A DNA stretch of 39,859 nt, taken from Armatimonadota bacterium (lineage in GTDB: Bacteria; Armatimonadota; JAAZEB01). Below the pieces are notes generated by a model. That model saw only the letters and a list, made by a program, of their open reading frames with translations. It was not told the DNA's origin and did not search any database. Of the stretch, positions 1 through 8,664 are shown one piece after another (the stretch's first letter is position 1; every line of letters begins with the position of its first letter). The stretch is from the NCBI GenBank assembly GCA_012512505.1, contig JAAZEB010000150.1:1-39859 (forward strand). Direction: 5' to 3'. A program made the position numbers and the translations under genes.

Positions 1-1260
1 CATGTCACGCACGCGGTAGAGCTGCCCGGCGCACCACTCCTCGGCCAGACGTCTGACGTATTCTTCCCGTTTGACCGGGCTCCTAATCCCGGCCAAGACC
101 GGGGCAACGGCCTGCGCCAGCGCCGCCCGTCCCTCGGGCGTGGCGTGCTCTGCCCGTTCGGTGAGGCGGCGAAGCTGGAACTCCACCAGCGGCAGCGCCT
201 GGCGGGCGGCATCCCGGAACGCCTCGGCGCCCTGCTCGCGGATGAATTCATCCGGGTCGCGCCCAGCCGGCAGCACCAGGATGCGCCCCTCCATCTCGGC
301 GTCCTCGAAGAGGGCCAGGCTGCGCTCGGCGGCGGCGGCCCCGGCGGCGTCGCCATCGTAGGCCAGTACCACCCGCGGCGCGTACCGCCGCAGCAGTTGC
401 AGGTGGTTGGGGCCCAGCGCCGTTCCCAGGGTGGCGACCACGTTCTCCACCCCCGCCTGCTGGGCTATCGCCGCATCCATATAACCCTCAACGACGATCG
501 CCTCCCCGGCGGCAGCGATGGCGCGGCGGGCCTGGTCGAGGCCGTAGAGGGTCCTTCCCTTGTCGAAGACGGGGGTCTCGGCAGAGTTGAGGTACTTCGG
601 CTGCACATCGCCCAAGGCGCGGCCGCCGAAGGCAACCACTCGCCCTTCCACGTCACGAATCGGGAAGATGAGGCGGTGGCGAAAGAGGTCGTAGTAACTT
701 CCGCTTTCCCGGGGGCGGGCGAGACCCGCTTGCTCCAGGAGCGGCCCGGGGAAGCCCCGCCGCAGCAGCGTGCTGGCCAGCGCGTCCCAGGCCTCCGGGG
801 CATAGCCCAGGCCCAACGCCTGCACCGTCTCCGGAGTAAGGCCGCGGCGACGCACGAACGCCTGCGCCACGGCGTTGCTCTGGAGCTGCGCGCTGAAGAA
901 CTCCGCCGCCGCTTTGTTGACGTCGAACACCTGCTGACGCAGGCCGCGGCGGGCCTGGCTCTCCGGGTCGCGCTGCACCTCGATGCCGGTCTCGCGGCCC
1001 AGGCGCTCCACCGCTTCCGGGAAGGTGAGGCCGTCGATGCGCATCAAGAAGGTGAAGACGTTGCCGCCGGCGCCGCACCCGAAGCAGTGCCAGGAGTTGC
1101 GCTCCGGGAACACGCTGAAGGAGGGCGTCTTCTCCGCGTGGAACGGGCACAGCCCCACAAAGCTGCGGCCGCGCTTTTTCAAGGTCACATAGCGAGACAC
1201 AACCGCCGCGATGTCGGCTCGCGCGCGGATCGCCTCGATCACCTCGTCCGGGATGGACAC
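1..1260 (-). CDS. dnaG: DNA primase DnaG, N-terminal part (3' end of gene lies outside the window)
   Basis: Minus-strand reading from a GTG at 1260: MSIPDEVIEAIRARADIAAVVSRYVTLKKRGRSFVGLCPFHAEKTPSFSVFPERNSWHCFGCGAGGNVFTFLM, the CHC2 zinc finger of DnaG, followed by a TOPRIM-like region (VVEGYMDAAIAQQAGVENVVATLGTAL). Confidence 0.95.
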   Translation of the reverse strand, partial: MSIPDEVIEAIRARADIAAVVSRYVTLKKRGRSFVGLCPFHAEKTPSFSVFPERNSWHCFGCGAGGNVFTFLMRIDGLTFPEAVERLGRETGIEVQRDPESQARRGLRQQVFDVNKAAAEFFSAQLQSNAVAQAFVRRRGLTPETVQALGLGYAPEAWDALASTLLRRGFPGPLLEQAGLARPRESGSYYDLFRHRLIFPIRDVEGRVVAFGGRALGDVQPKYLNSAETPVFDKGRTLYGLDQARRAIAAAGEAIVVEGYMDAAIAQQAGVENVVATLGTALGPNHLQLLRRYAPRVVLAYDGDAAGAAAAERSLALFEDAEMEGRILVLPAGRDPDEFIREQGAEAFRDAARQALPLVEFQLRRLTERAEHATPEGRAALAQAVAPVLAGIRSPVKREEYVRRLAEEWCAGQLYRVRDM

Positions 1261-1303
1261 GGACTACTCCCTGCCTACCACTACTGCTGATCCGTGCCGC
1301 CGG

Positions 1304-2137
1304 CTATGGGGTGCCAGGCACCTCGCGAATCGTGATCGAGGTCACGCGCATGACGCCCTGCTTCATCGAAAACGCCACCCCAGCCTTGTCGTAGTAGGTG
1401 AGGACCACCTCGTCGCCCGAGTTCTGCTGGGTCTCGGGATAGCCATAGGCTTTGATGACCGCACGGAACGGATCGCCAAGGCGGATCCCCCGCGCCGTGC
1501 GCGCGTTGCTGGAGACGTGGCGGCTGCCCCCGCGGTTGACGGAATCTTCGTAGCCATCCCCGACGGAGATTGCCACCACCTGGCCATCCTCATCGAGACC
1601 GAAGATGAGGACGACCCCCTCCTTCTGCTGCTCGTAGACCCAGTAGATCATCTGCGGCACCGCCGGCTGGGCCTGCCCTGCCCCCGGCCCACCGGCCATC
1701 CCGGGGCCGCCCATGCCGGGGCCCATCCCAGGACCACCCATGCCCGGGCCCATGCCGGGGCCGCCCATACCAGGGCCCATGCCGGGGCCACCCATGGCGC
1801 CGCCCGGGCGCATCCCGGGGCCCATCATCCCAGGACCGCCACCCATCATGCCGGGGCCCATGCCAGGGCCCCCCATGCCCGGGCCCATGCCAGGGCCACC
1901 CATGCCGGGGCCACCCATGGCGCCGCCGCCCTGGGCCGACTGGCCCGGCGCGGAGACTGCTCCCACCTGCACCCGGCGCGGGCTGCCATAGGCCCGGACC
2001 ACCGCCACCGCCCGGCTACCCAGGCGAATGCCGGCGAGCTGGCTTTCCATCGCCGCCGACGGGCCGGAACCAGCGCCGGCCAAGGCCACCGTGGCCACGC
2101 TCGCACACGCTACCAACGCGTAGATTAGAGGTCTCAT
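1304..2137 (-). CDS. Secreted protein with duplicated GIRLG...AYG domain split by a Gly/Met/Pro-rich low-complexity insert (paralog A)
   Basis: 277-aa ORF; signal-like N-terminus MRPLIYALVACASVATVALAGA; LAGIRLGSRAVAVVRAYGSP, then (GGPGMGPGM)n, then RGIRLGDPFRAVIKAYGYPETQQNSGDEVVLTYYDKAGVAFSMKQGVMRVTSITI. Confidence 0.8.
   Translation of the reverse strand: MRPLIYALVACASVATVALAGAGSGPSAAMESQLAGIRLGSRAVAVVRAYGSPRRVQVGAVSAPGQSAQGGGAMGGPGMGGPGMGPGMGGPGMGPGMMGGGPGMMGPGMRPGGAMGGPGMGPGMGGPGMGPGMGGPGMGPGMGGPGMAGGPGAGQAQPAVPQMIYWVYEQQKEGVVLIFGLDEDGQVVAISVGDGYEDSVNRGGSRHVSSNARTARGIRLGDPFRAVIKAYGYPETQQNSGDEVVLTYYDKAGVAFSMKQGVMRVTSITIREVPGTP
1698..1930. repeat. Low-complexity tandem repeat (unit about 27 nt) encoding GGPGMGPGM in paralog A
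   Basis: Recurrent cccatgcc(g/c)gggcccatgccggggcc(a/g) units. Confidence 0.8.
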
Positions 2138-2225
2138 CGCATGCCCCAGTCCCCAATGCCTGTCTGGCTCATCCGCCGCAGCGCCGGGCCGAGCCCACTA
2201 GCTCGTGCCCCTGGCCGCGGGCTGA

Positions 2226-3224
2226 TCACTCCTCGGGGGACCTGATCGTGATGGAGCTCACGCGCATGAACTCCTGGCGGAACGTAAATGCCACGCCATG
2301 TCGGTCGAAATACTTGCACAACACCTCGTCGCCGAGGATCTCGGTCTGTTCCGGGAAACCGTAGGCCAGGATCACGCTCTTGAAGGTGCTGCCGAGGCGG
2401 ATCCCTTTGGACGTCTTGGCGCCGGCGAACGGCGGCTGCTTCCCGCCCTTGCAGGTGGAGTACGGCTTGTCGTCGCCAATGGAGACGAGGGTGATGCGCC
2501 CATCCTCGCTGAAGCCGAAGGCGTAGGTCACGCCCTGGCTCGCGCGCTCGTAGACCCAGGTGATCGCCGGCACCGCCGCCTGCGCCTGGGGGCCCGCGCC
2601 ACCCATCATGCCGCCGCCCGGGCGCATCCCGGGGCCCATCATCCCAGGACCGCCCCCCATCATGCCAGGGCCCATCATCCCGGGGCCACCACCGGCGCCC
2701 GGCCCGAGCGCGGCGGCCGCCTCACCACTCAGCACCGGCCCGGTCGCTTCGGGGGTAGTCACCCGGGCGACAAACGCTTCCGGCTGCATCCCGGCGATCT
2801 TGCCCTCGTACTTCTGGGTGAGCGCTGGCGCCGCGCCGCCACCCATCATGCCGCCGCCCATCATTCCGGGGCCACCACCCATCATGCCGGGGCCGGCACC
2901 CGGACCCATCGCGCCACCCATCATGCCAGGGCCGGCACCCGGACCCATCGCGCCGCCCATCATTCCGGGGCCACCCGCCGCGGCGGCGCCACCGCCACCG
3001 CCGGTGATGGTGCGTGTGGGGTTTCCGAACAGGTCGGTGATCGTGTCGGCCGGACGGCCCAGGCGGATCCCCGCCAACTGGTTCTCACGGGCCTCCGCCC
3101 GCAGGCCAACCGACAGGAGCAGCCCCGCCGCCAATGCCACTGTCAGAAGTGGCTGCCGGCGGCCGGCCGCGGCTTCCGCCGGGCAGCGCAAGCACTGCCG
3201 CGTATCGAGAGATTGCTCTAGCAT
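2226..3224 (-). CDS. Secreted paralog B of the preceding protein with Met/Gly/Pro-rich insert
   Basis: MLEQSLDTRQCLRCPAEAAAGRRQPLLTVALAAGLLLSVGLRAEARENQLAGIRLGRPADTITDLFGNPTRT...GPGMMGGAMGPGAGPGMMGG...KGIRLGSTFKSVILAYGFPEQTEILGDEVLCKYFDRHGVAFTFRQEFMRVSSITI; start placed at the ATG at 3224 just before the signal-like segment rather than the 570-aa ORF start. Confidence 0.75.
   Translation of the reverse strand: MLEQSLDTRQCLRCPAEAAAGRRQPLLTVALAAGLLLSVGLRAEARENQLAGIRLGRPADTITDLFGNPTRTITGGGGGAAAAGGPGMMGGAMGPGAGPGMMGGAMGPGAGPGMMGGGPGMMGGGMMGGGAAPALTQKYEGKIAGMQPEAFVARVTTPEATGPVLSGEAAAALGPGAGGGPGMMGPGMMGGGPGMMGPGMRPGGGMMGGAGPQAQAAVPAITWVYERASQGVTYAFGFSEDGRITLVSIGDDKPYSTCKGGKQPPFAGAKTSKGIRLGSTFKSVILAYGFPEQTEILGDEVLCKYFDRHGVAFTFRQEFMRVSSITIRSPEE
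2596..2985. repeat. Low-complexity repeats encoding GPGMMGG/GAMGPGA in paralog B
   Basis: Includes a 39-nt unit repeated at about 2881-2959 (catcatgccggggccggcacccggacccatcgcgcc). Confidence 0.75.
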
Positions 3225-3468
3225 GGCGATGATCCCTGCCTCCGGGCATAGGGCCCCGTTCCGCAACGAGGGAACGCTTCCGCAACGTGAGACGTGTGGT
3301 CGGGTGAGTTCCGGTGCTTCTTCCCCGTTATTCGGCCCCGAGCGAGCGCCTCCTTCTCCGATTCTTCGGCACCATTGCGCGCGCTGCCCCACTCGCTTCG
3401 ACGCGTCCCAACGCCCGGAGCTTTCTCCCAGCGCCCGCGATCTCCTCCTGCCTGGGCCACCCCGGCGC

Positions 3469-5046
3469 TCAGCGAACCACCACCCGCAGGCCCGGCTTGC
3501 CATCAGGCCGGCGCCGGAAAGAGAGCGCCCCGAACGCCGACGGGTCCAGGTAGTTATCCACCGTGCCCGACCACACCATCTGCGACTGCCGGCCCCAAGG
3601 GTCATCGGCATCGTTGAGGGCCAGGTCAAAGCCGATCGTCTGCTGGCCGGGCGCCAGGTAGCGGCGGAGAAGCGCCAGGGGCAGCCGCACCCGGATCTCG
3701 TAGCCGTCGGCGCGGCGCGTGCTTTCCAGGCCGATGGGCGGCAGGCTCGGGGGCAGCGGCTCCAGCGAGCTCCAGGCCGGCTCTTCCCTGGCGGTGGTAG
3801 CCGGCCGGAAGCAGAGGCCCAGCACCCCCTCGTCCCAGTACGGCCGTCCCTGCGCTCCGGGGGGCCGCAGGTCGAGGTAGAGTTCCACGCCGTCCGACTG
3901 GTGGGGCTCGCGCTGGTAGCTGCGCTGGAGGCGGTCATCCCGCACGGTCACGGTCAGCAGCAGGGCATCCTTCGCGTACTCCACCTGGAAGCGGCCGGAG
4001 AGGTCGGCCAGGCTGCGCCACTGGCGGGCGCCGAGCAGCACGCGCTCGCTGCCGAGGCTGCCCTGGGCGTAGCCGGGCTGCAGCACGGGCGCGATGTTCA
4101 GCCAGCGCAGGTCGCAGGCGAAGTCATCGCCCTGGCGCGCCCAGGCAAGGAGGCGCTGCTGCCGGGTGTGCGGCGGCAGGGTGGTCGTGGGCAACGTGAA
4201 GCGGGCGGTGGCGCGCCCCTCGGCGTCGGCGGTAACGCGCCGCTCCGCGTAGAGGTCATCGCGCTCCAGCGCGACCAGCACCGGCCCCGGCCCGGCCGCC
4301 TTGACGTAGACCGGGATCTCCAAGGGAGCGCCCCGCGCCACCTCGCGCACGCCACCGTGGATGCTCACGCGCAGGCGCTCTCCCTCATCGGCCAGGAGGG
4401 TGAACGCCCGGTACAACTCGCGGCCCATGACGGCGTGCATCCAGGCGGTTGGGTGGCGGCCCATCGGGAAGGAGCCGCGGGGGCCGGTGCCGGCCTGGCG
4501 GAGGGCGCCGTCGAAATCGGCCACCGGAACCGCGTGGGCCTGCCCCACCTCCTTCACCACCCTCACCATCGGCGTATCGGTCTCTGGCTCGGCAATCGGC
4601 GGGGTAGCAAGGAGGACGGCGGCAGGGCCGGCCTCGCGGATGCGGCGGATGGTCTGCTCTAGGTCGCGGCGAAACGCCTCGGGGGAGCGCTTCCCGCCAT
4701 GGTCGTTGCCGCCAAACTGGACGATGACCAGGTCTGGGTTCTGCCGCAGCACGTCGCGCGCCAGGCGGCTGCGGCCGGCCGCGGCGGTGTTGCCGGGAAC
4801 GCCAGCGTCCACGAGGCGGATGTGGGCCTCGCGGTAGCGGCGCTGCAGCAGCGAGCGGAAGACGCGGGGATAGGCGTCGCGCGCGGCGTTCGGCAGTTCC
4901 CAGCCCACCACCAGCGAATCGCCGAGGGCAACAATGGTCACGGTCTCGCCGCGCGCCAACTGCTCGGCCAGCCCGGCCGCGGCCGGCCCACCGCCGACCG
5001 CCAGCAAGCAGAGGCCACAGCCGAGCGCCCGGATCCACGCCGCCAT
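3469..5046 (-). CDS. SGNH/GDSL-type hydrolase with C-terminal CBM9/DOMON-like region, secreted
   Basis: VALGDSLVVGWELPN (GDS block), VIVQFGGNDHGGK (GGND block), MGRHPTAWMHAVMG; C-term FQVEYAKDALLLTVTVRDDRLQ...SDGVELYLDLRPPG. ATG at 5046 is preceded by GGGAGGGGG. Confidence 0.8.
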   Translation of the reverse strand: MAAWIRALGCGLCLLAVGGGPAAAGLAEQLARGETVTIVALGDSLVVGWELPNAARDAYPRVFRSLLQRRYREAHIRLVDAGVPGNTAAAGRSRLARDVLRQNPDLVIVQFGGNDHGGKRSPEAFRRDLEQTIRRIREAGPAAVLLATPPIAEPETDTPMVRVVKEVGQAHAVPVADFDGALRQAGTGPRGSFPMGRHPTAWMHAVMGRELYRAFTLLADEGERLRVSIHGGVREVARGAPLEIPVYVKAAGPGPVLVALERDDLYAERRVTADAEGRATARFTLPTTTLPPHTRQQRLLAWARQGDDFACDLRWLNIAPVLQPGYAQGSLGSERVLLGARQWRSLADLSGRFQVEYAKDALLLTVTVRDDRLQRSYQREPHQSDGVELYLDLRPPGAQGRPYWDEGVLGLCFRPATTAREEPAWSSLEPLPPSLPPIGLESTRRADGYEIRVRLPLALLRRYLAPGQQTIGFDLALNDADDPWGRQSQMVWSGTVDNYLDPSAFGALSFRRRPDGKPGLRVVVR

Positions 5047-5184
5047 GCTGGCCCACCCCCTCCCGGGCAGAATCGTTCCCATCGCGCCTGACCACCCTCC
5101 GTTCCGCGGGCTGCCGCCCGGGTGCAGAACCGATTCGCGCTACCTTGGCCGATCTCCTATCTTTATGACGGTCTCACCCCGCCG

Positions 5185-5258
5185 TAGGAGGCGCCACCGA
5201 CGCCGAAGGGTCGGATCGCCGGCGTCCTGCCGGCCGCCGTAGGAGGCGCGTGGCCGAG
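5185..5258. repeat. Dispersed intergenic hairpin repeat (copy 1, compound)
   Basis: TAGGAGGCGCCACCGACGCCGAAG (5185-5208); 29-nt core GGTCGGATCGCCGGCGTCCTGCCGGCCGC (5209-5237) that recurs inverted at 38569-38597 with 2 mismatches; a further TAGGAGGCGCGTGGCCGA from 5240. Confidence 0.7.
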
Positions 5259-5362
5259 CCCTGGCCCATCAGGAAGGCAAACCGCTGCCGGGCGCGTAAC
5301 TTCGGAGCGTGGGTCTGGCTGCCTGCCGAGGGATGGCCGGACGCTAGGAGGAGAACCGTGCC

Positions 5363-8263
5363 ATGATCGCGCTTGTCGCCCAGTACTTCCTGAACCACCG
5401 CCTCGATCCGGCGGAGATCGAGTGGCAGATGGAGGAGTTCGCCCGCGCCGGCTACCAGGGCGTCTACGCCCACGCCCGCCAGGGTCTGCTCACGCCCTAT
5501 ATGTCGGAGGAGTGGTGGCGCGCCCTCGACACGATGATCGCGGCCTGCCGCCGCACTGGCCTGCAGTTCTGGATCTGGGATGAGGACTACTTCCCCAGCG
5601 GCACGGCCGGCGGGCGCATCGTCTGGGAAAACCCGGGCCTCGTCGCCCGCGGCCTGGAGCTGAGCGTGACGCGCCTCTCCGGCCCGGGCCCGTTCACCGT
5701 CGACTTCCCGCCGGGGATGCTGCTGCGGGCGTTCGCCCTGGAGGTTCTCCCCGATGGCCGCTACGGCCCGCCGCTCGATGTCACCCCGTACTGCGGCACC
5801 CGCCGCCAGCAGTGGACCGAGCGCCGCATCCTCCACCACGCCTACTCTCCCTTGATCCACCCGGTGGCCCATCCTCATTGGCGCGACAGCATGGAGCAGA
5901 ACCGCTTCGCCTTGAGCTGGCAGCCCCCGCACACCGGCGACACTGTGGTGGTCGCCGCCCTGGTGCAGTCGGTGCCGGGCGTGCACATCGATATCCTCCG
6001 CCCGGAGGGGATCCGCCGCTTCCTGGAGTTGAGCCACGAGCAGTACTTCGCGCGCTACGGCGCCGAGTTCGGCCAGACGATTGGCGCGGCGTTCACCGAT
6101 GAGCCAAGCCCCGGCGGCCCCCTCTACCCCTGGACGCCCCGCTTCCCGGAGGAGTTCCGCGCCGACCACGGTTACGACCTGTTGGAGCACCTGCCGCACC
6201 TGGCGCTGGACCTGGATGAGCGCAGCTTCGCCGTGCGCCATCATTACCGCCTCACCCAGCACCGCCTGCAGCGCGAGCATTACGTCGCCCAGATCGCCCG
6301 CTGGTGCGAGGAACACGGCATCCTGATGACCGGGCACCTGACGCGCACCGAGTGGCTCTCCCTCGTTGCCACCTGGTGGCCCAACGAACTGCGCTGCTAC
6401 CAGCCGATGCACATCCCTACTTGCGATCCCCTCGGGGCAAGCTGGGGCTGGACGGCCCAGGCTGCCTACCACTCCGGGCTGAAGGTAGCCTCGTCGGCGG
6501 CGCACCTTTTCGGGCGTGCCCAGGCCTCCAGCGATGCCCTGGCGGTGGTGGGCGACGAGGTGTCGCTGCGCGACCTGAAGGCGATGCTGGATTACCAGAT
6601 GGTCCTCGGGATCAACCACTTCAGCGTCCACGGCCTCAGCTACTCCCTCGATGGCCCGCGCAAGGATGAGGTGCCCCCCTCCCTCTTCTACCAGCACACC
6701 GAGTGGAAGCACATGCGCACGCTGCTCGACTACGTGCGCCAGACGTGCGAGGCGCTCACCGGCGGCGACCACTACTGCGAGATTGCCGTTCTCTACCCTT
6801 CCACCAGCCTGGCCTGCCAGGCACGGCCCGGCATCAACTACTACAACCTGCCGGACGAGGCGCAGATCCACGCCCTGGTGGAGCAGCTCCTCAGCCACCA
6901 GCGCGACTTCGATTTCATCGATGAGACCACGCTGCAGGAGAGCGTGGACGACCACGGGGCGCTGAACACGGCCGAAACCTACCGCACGATCCTGCTTCCC
7001 TACCTGCGTGCCATCGATGCCCGCACGGCATCCGCGCTGCTGCGTTTCGCGCGCGCTGGCGGCCGGGTGATCGCCGTGGGACAGATGCCGCTCGCCATCG
7101 GCGCGCACCTCGACCACGCCCTCCACGAATGGGCCGGCCCCTCGATCGAGTTCCTGCCGGAGCTAGACGCCGCCGCCCTGGGCACCCTCCCCGGGGCCTA
7201 CGTCGAGGGAGAGGGCGCGCGCGACGTGTTTGTCCTGCGCCGCCGCAAGGGGGACGAACTGCTCACCTTCGCCTACAACCGGCGTGAGGTGCCGTTCGAG
7301 GGGCAGGTGGACGACGCGCAGGTGCGGATCCCCGGGCGCGGCAGCATCCTCCATGCCTCGCCGGTTGGCCGCTGCGGCGTCCACACCATCCCGCCGCTCG
7401 GCGAGACGACGGTGGTGGCCGATTGGTCCACCGGCTGGGAGGTGAGCTTCGAGCCAAACCAGCTTCCGCTCAGCTTCTGGCACGTCACGCGAGACCTCCC
7501 CCCGCCGGCCGGCCCGGTTTACGTGGACGCACCGTTCAGCGGCCCGGGGTTCGACCTGATGGCCCGCCAGCCCGATCCGGCCGGCGAGGGGAGCGAGCGG
7601 GTGCGCTACGCCTGCCGCTTCCTGCTGACCGGGGAGATCCCGGACGCGCGCCTGGTGATGGAGGACAGCACCCTCGCCGGCGAGTGGGAGGTGCGGGTAA
7701 ACGGCATCCTGGTGGAGGGATGGCAGCGCGCCGTCGTCTTCGACTGCCGTAACCTGGAAGCCCCGGTGGGCGACCTGCTGCTTGGGGGAACTACGCCGAC
7801 GCTAAACCTGGTAACCATGGACGCCTGGGGACCAGGGCGCGGCCTGCGCGAGGTACCGTACCTCTATGGCGCTTTCGCCTGCGAGTATCGCTACGGGCAC
7901 CTCTCCTTCCCCTTCGTTCAGGGGCCGGAGAGCACCCGGGCGCTGGATGGCTTGCTACCCTGGGATGTGCTCGGGCGCCCCACCTTCTCCGGCTCGGCCA
8001 TCTACCGGCGTACCATCGAAGTGCCCGAGGGGGATGGGTGGATCCTGGACCTGGGCCGAGTGGAGGACGTGGCGGCGGTAAGCCTCGACGGGGAGGCGGT
8101 GGCGGTGCTGGCCTGGCCGCCCTACCAGTGCGCGCTGGACGGCATCCGCCCGGGCCAGCACACGCTGTGCGTGGAGGTGACGAACCCGCCGGCCAACCGC
8201 AACCGCGCGGCAGGGCTCCCCGCCGGCCTGCTCGGCCCGGTGCGTCTCCTGCGGCGCCGCTGA
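5363..8263 (+). CDS. Glycoside hydrolase, probably GH106 (alpha-L-rhamnosidase-like) with C-terminal beta-sandwich
   Basis: 966 aa; GYQGVYAHARQGLLTPYMSEEWWRALD, FWIWDEDYFPSGTAGG, GAAFTDEPSPGG, and a C-terminal jelly-roll-like end; SD aggagg upstream. Confidence 0.65.
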   Translation: MIALVAQYFLNHRLDPAEIEWQMEEFARAGYQGVYAHARQGLLTPYMSEEWWRALDTMIAACRRTGLQFWIWDEDYFPSGTAGGRIVWENPGLVARGLELSVTRLSGPGPFTVDFPPGMLLRAFALEVLPDGRYGPPLDVTPYCGTRRQQWTERRILHHAYSPLIHPVAHPHWRDSMEQNRFALSWQPPHTGDTVVVAALVQSVPGVHIDILRPEGIRRFLELSHEQYFARYGAEFGQTIGAAFTDEPSPGGPLYPWTPRFPEEFRADHGYDLLEHLPHLALDLDERSFAVRHHYRLTQHRLQREHYVAQIARWCEEHGILMTGHLTRTEWLSLVATWWPNELRCYQPMHIPTCDPLGASWGWTAQAAYHSGLKVASSAAHLFGRAQASSDALAVVGDEVSLRDLKAMLDYQMVLGINHFSVHGLSYSLDGPRKDEVPPSLFYQHTEWKHMRTLLDYVRQTCEALTGGDHYCEIAVLYPSTSLACQARPGINYYNLPDEAQIHALVEQLLSHQRDFDFIDETTLQESVDDHGALNTAETYRTILLPYLRAIDARTASALLRFARAGGRVIAVGQMPLAIGAHLDHALHEWAGPSIEFLPELDAAALGTLPGAYVEGEGARDVFVLRRRKGDELLTFAYNRREVPFEGQVDDAQVRIPGRGSILHASPVGRCGVHTIPPLGETTVVADWSTGWEVSFEPNQLPLSFWHVTRDLPPPAGPVYVDAPFSGPGFDLMARQPDPAGEGSERVRYACRFLLTGEIPDARLVMEDSTLAGEWEVRVNGILVEGWQRAVVFDCRNLEAPVGDLLLGGTTPTLNLVTMDAWGPGRGLREVPYLYGAFACEYRYGHLSFPFVQGPESTRALDGLLPWDVLGRPTFSGSAIYRRTIEVPEGDGWILDLGRVEDVAAVSLDGEAVAVLAWPPYQCALDGIRPGQHTLCVEVTNPPANRNRAAGLPAGLLGPVRLLRRR

Positions 8264-8269
8264 GCCGTC

Positions 8270-8298
8270 TTGACTCTGGCCCCCGCAATCACTAGAAT
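8270..8298 (+). promoter_or_regulatory. Sigma70-type promoter TTGACT-N17-TAGAAT
   Basis: TTGACT at 8270-8275, TAGAAT at 8293-8298, 17-bp spacer. Confidence 0.7.
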
Positions 8299-8384
8299 GC
8301 TATCAGCCACAGAAGCGCGGCAAGCGCGCGGCTCCTGCCGCGCCGCGCGCCCCCGCGCTCCCCAGTTGAAGGGAGGTGATGAAG

Positions 8385-8423
8385 ATGTCCGACCGTGAAG
8401 TTCGCGTGTTCCCACCCCGCTGA
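8385..8423 (+). CDS. Putative 12-aa leader peptide MSDREVRVFPPR
   Basis: ATG TCC GAC CGT GAA GTT CGC GTG TTC CCA CCC CGC TGA, preceded by the near-perfect SD gggaggtgatgaag. Confidence 0.45.
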   Translation: MSDREVRVFPPR

Positions 8424-8633
8424 GAGCACGCGAACGGGCGCAGGTCTGCGCCCCTCATTGCCTGCATCCCTGGAAAAGCAGGGCAACCGCCGGTCGGACT
8501 GCTTCATGTCCTCCCGCCGTCGGCCCTCCCAGGGAGCAGATTATCGCCCTCGATCTCCCAACTCTGTTTGGACTGACCGCATTAGGGCGACGCCTTTGCG
8601 TCTCCTCTGCGCCAGGTCCAGACGCAGTTGGGA
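8400..8633 (+). promoter_or_regulatory. Structured mRNA leader of the double-cubane reductase operon (candidate riboswitch or attenuator)
   Basis: GTTCGCGTG(8400-8408)/CACGCGAAC(8427-8435); GGGCGCA(8436-8442)/TGCGCCC(8447-8453); TTGCCTGC(8458-8465)/GCAGGGCAA(8478-8486); TCCCAACT(8556-8563)/AGTTGGGA(8626-8633) enclosing GACGC-CTTT-GCGTC (8589-8602). Confidence 0.55.
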
Positions 8634-8664
8634 TGACCTTCTGAACCCTGAGGAGAGCACCCCG

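Noticed and set aside
2226-3938. Full 570-aa version of the paralog B ORF
   Set aside because: The upstream part overlaps the SGNH hydrolase gene on the same strand out of frame; a signal-like N-terminus begins at the internal ATG at 3224.
5174-7126. 650-aa minus-strand ORF antisense to the glycoside hydrolase gene
   Set aside because: His/Arg/Gly/Val-rich shadow frame of a high-GC gene; no recognisable domain, while the plus strand encodes a coherent enzyme.
8415-8445. TPP riboswitch, because of CTGAGA after CCCCG
   Set aside because: The ACCTGAT and GCGTAGGGA elements are absent.
8421-8515. SAM-I-like riboswitch (GAGAGC...GGCAACC...TGCTTCATGTCC)
   Set aside because: Only scattered fragments resemble the SAM-I core; the conserved GGCCC and GTGCTAATTCC elements are missing. 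A covariance-model search is needed before excluding it fully.
8395-8664. In-frame N-terminal extension of the double-cubane reductase
   Set aside because: Open but Arg/Ser/Pro-rich with poor coding character, and the region is highly structured; ATG at 8665 has an SD and matches the family start.
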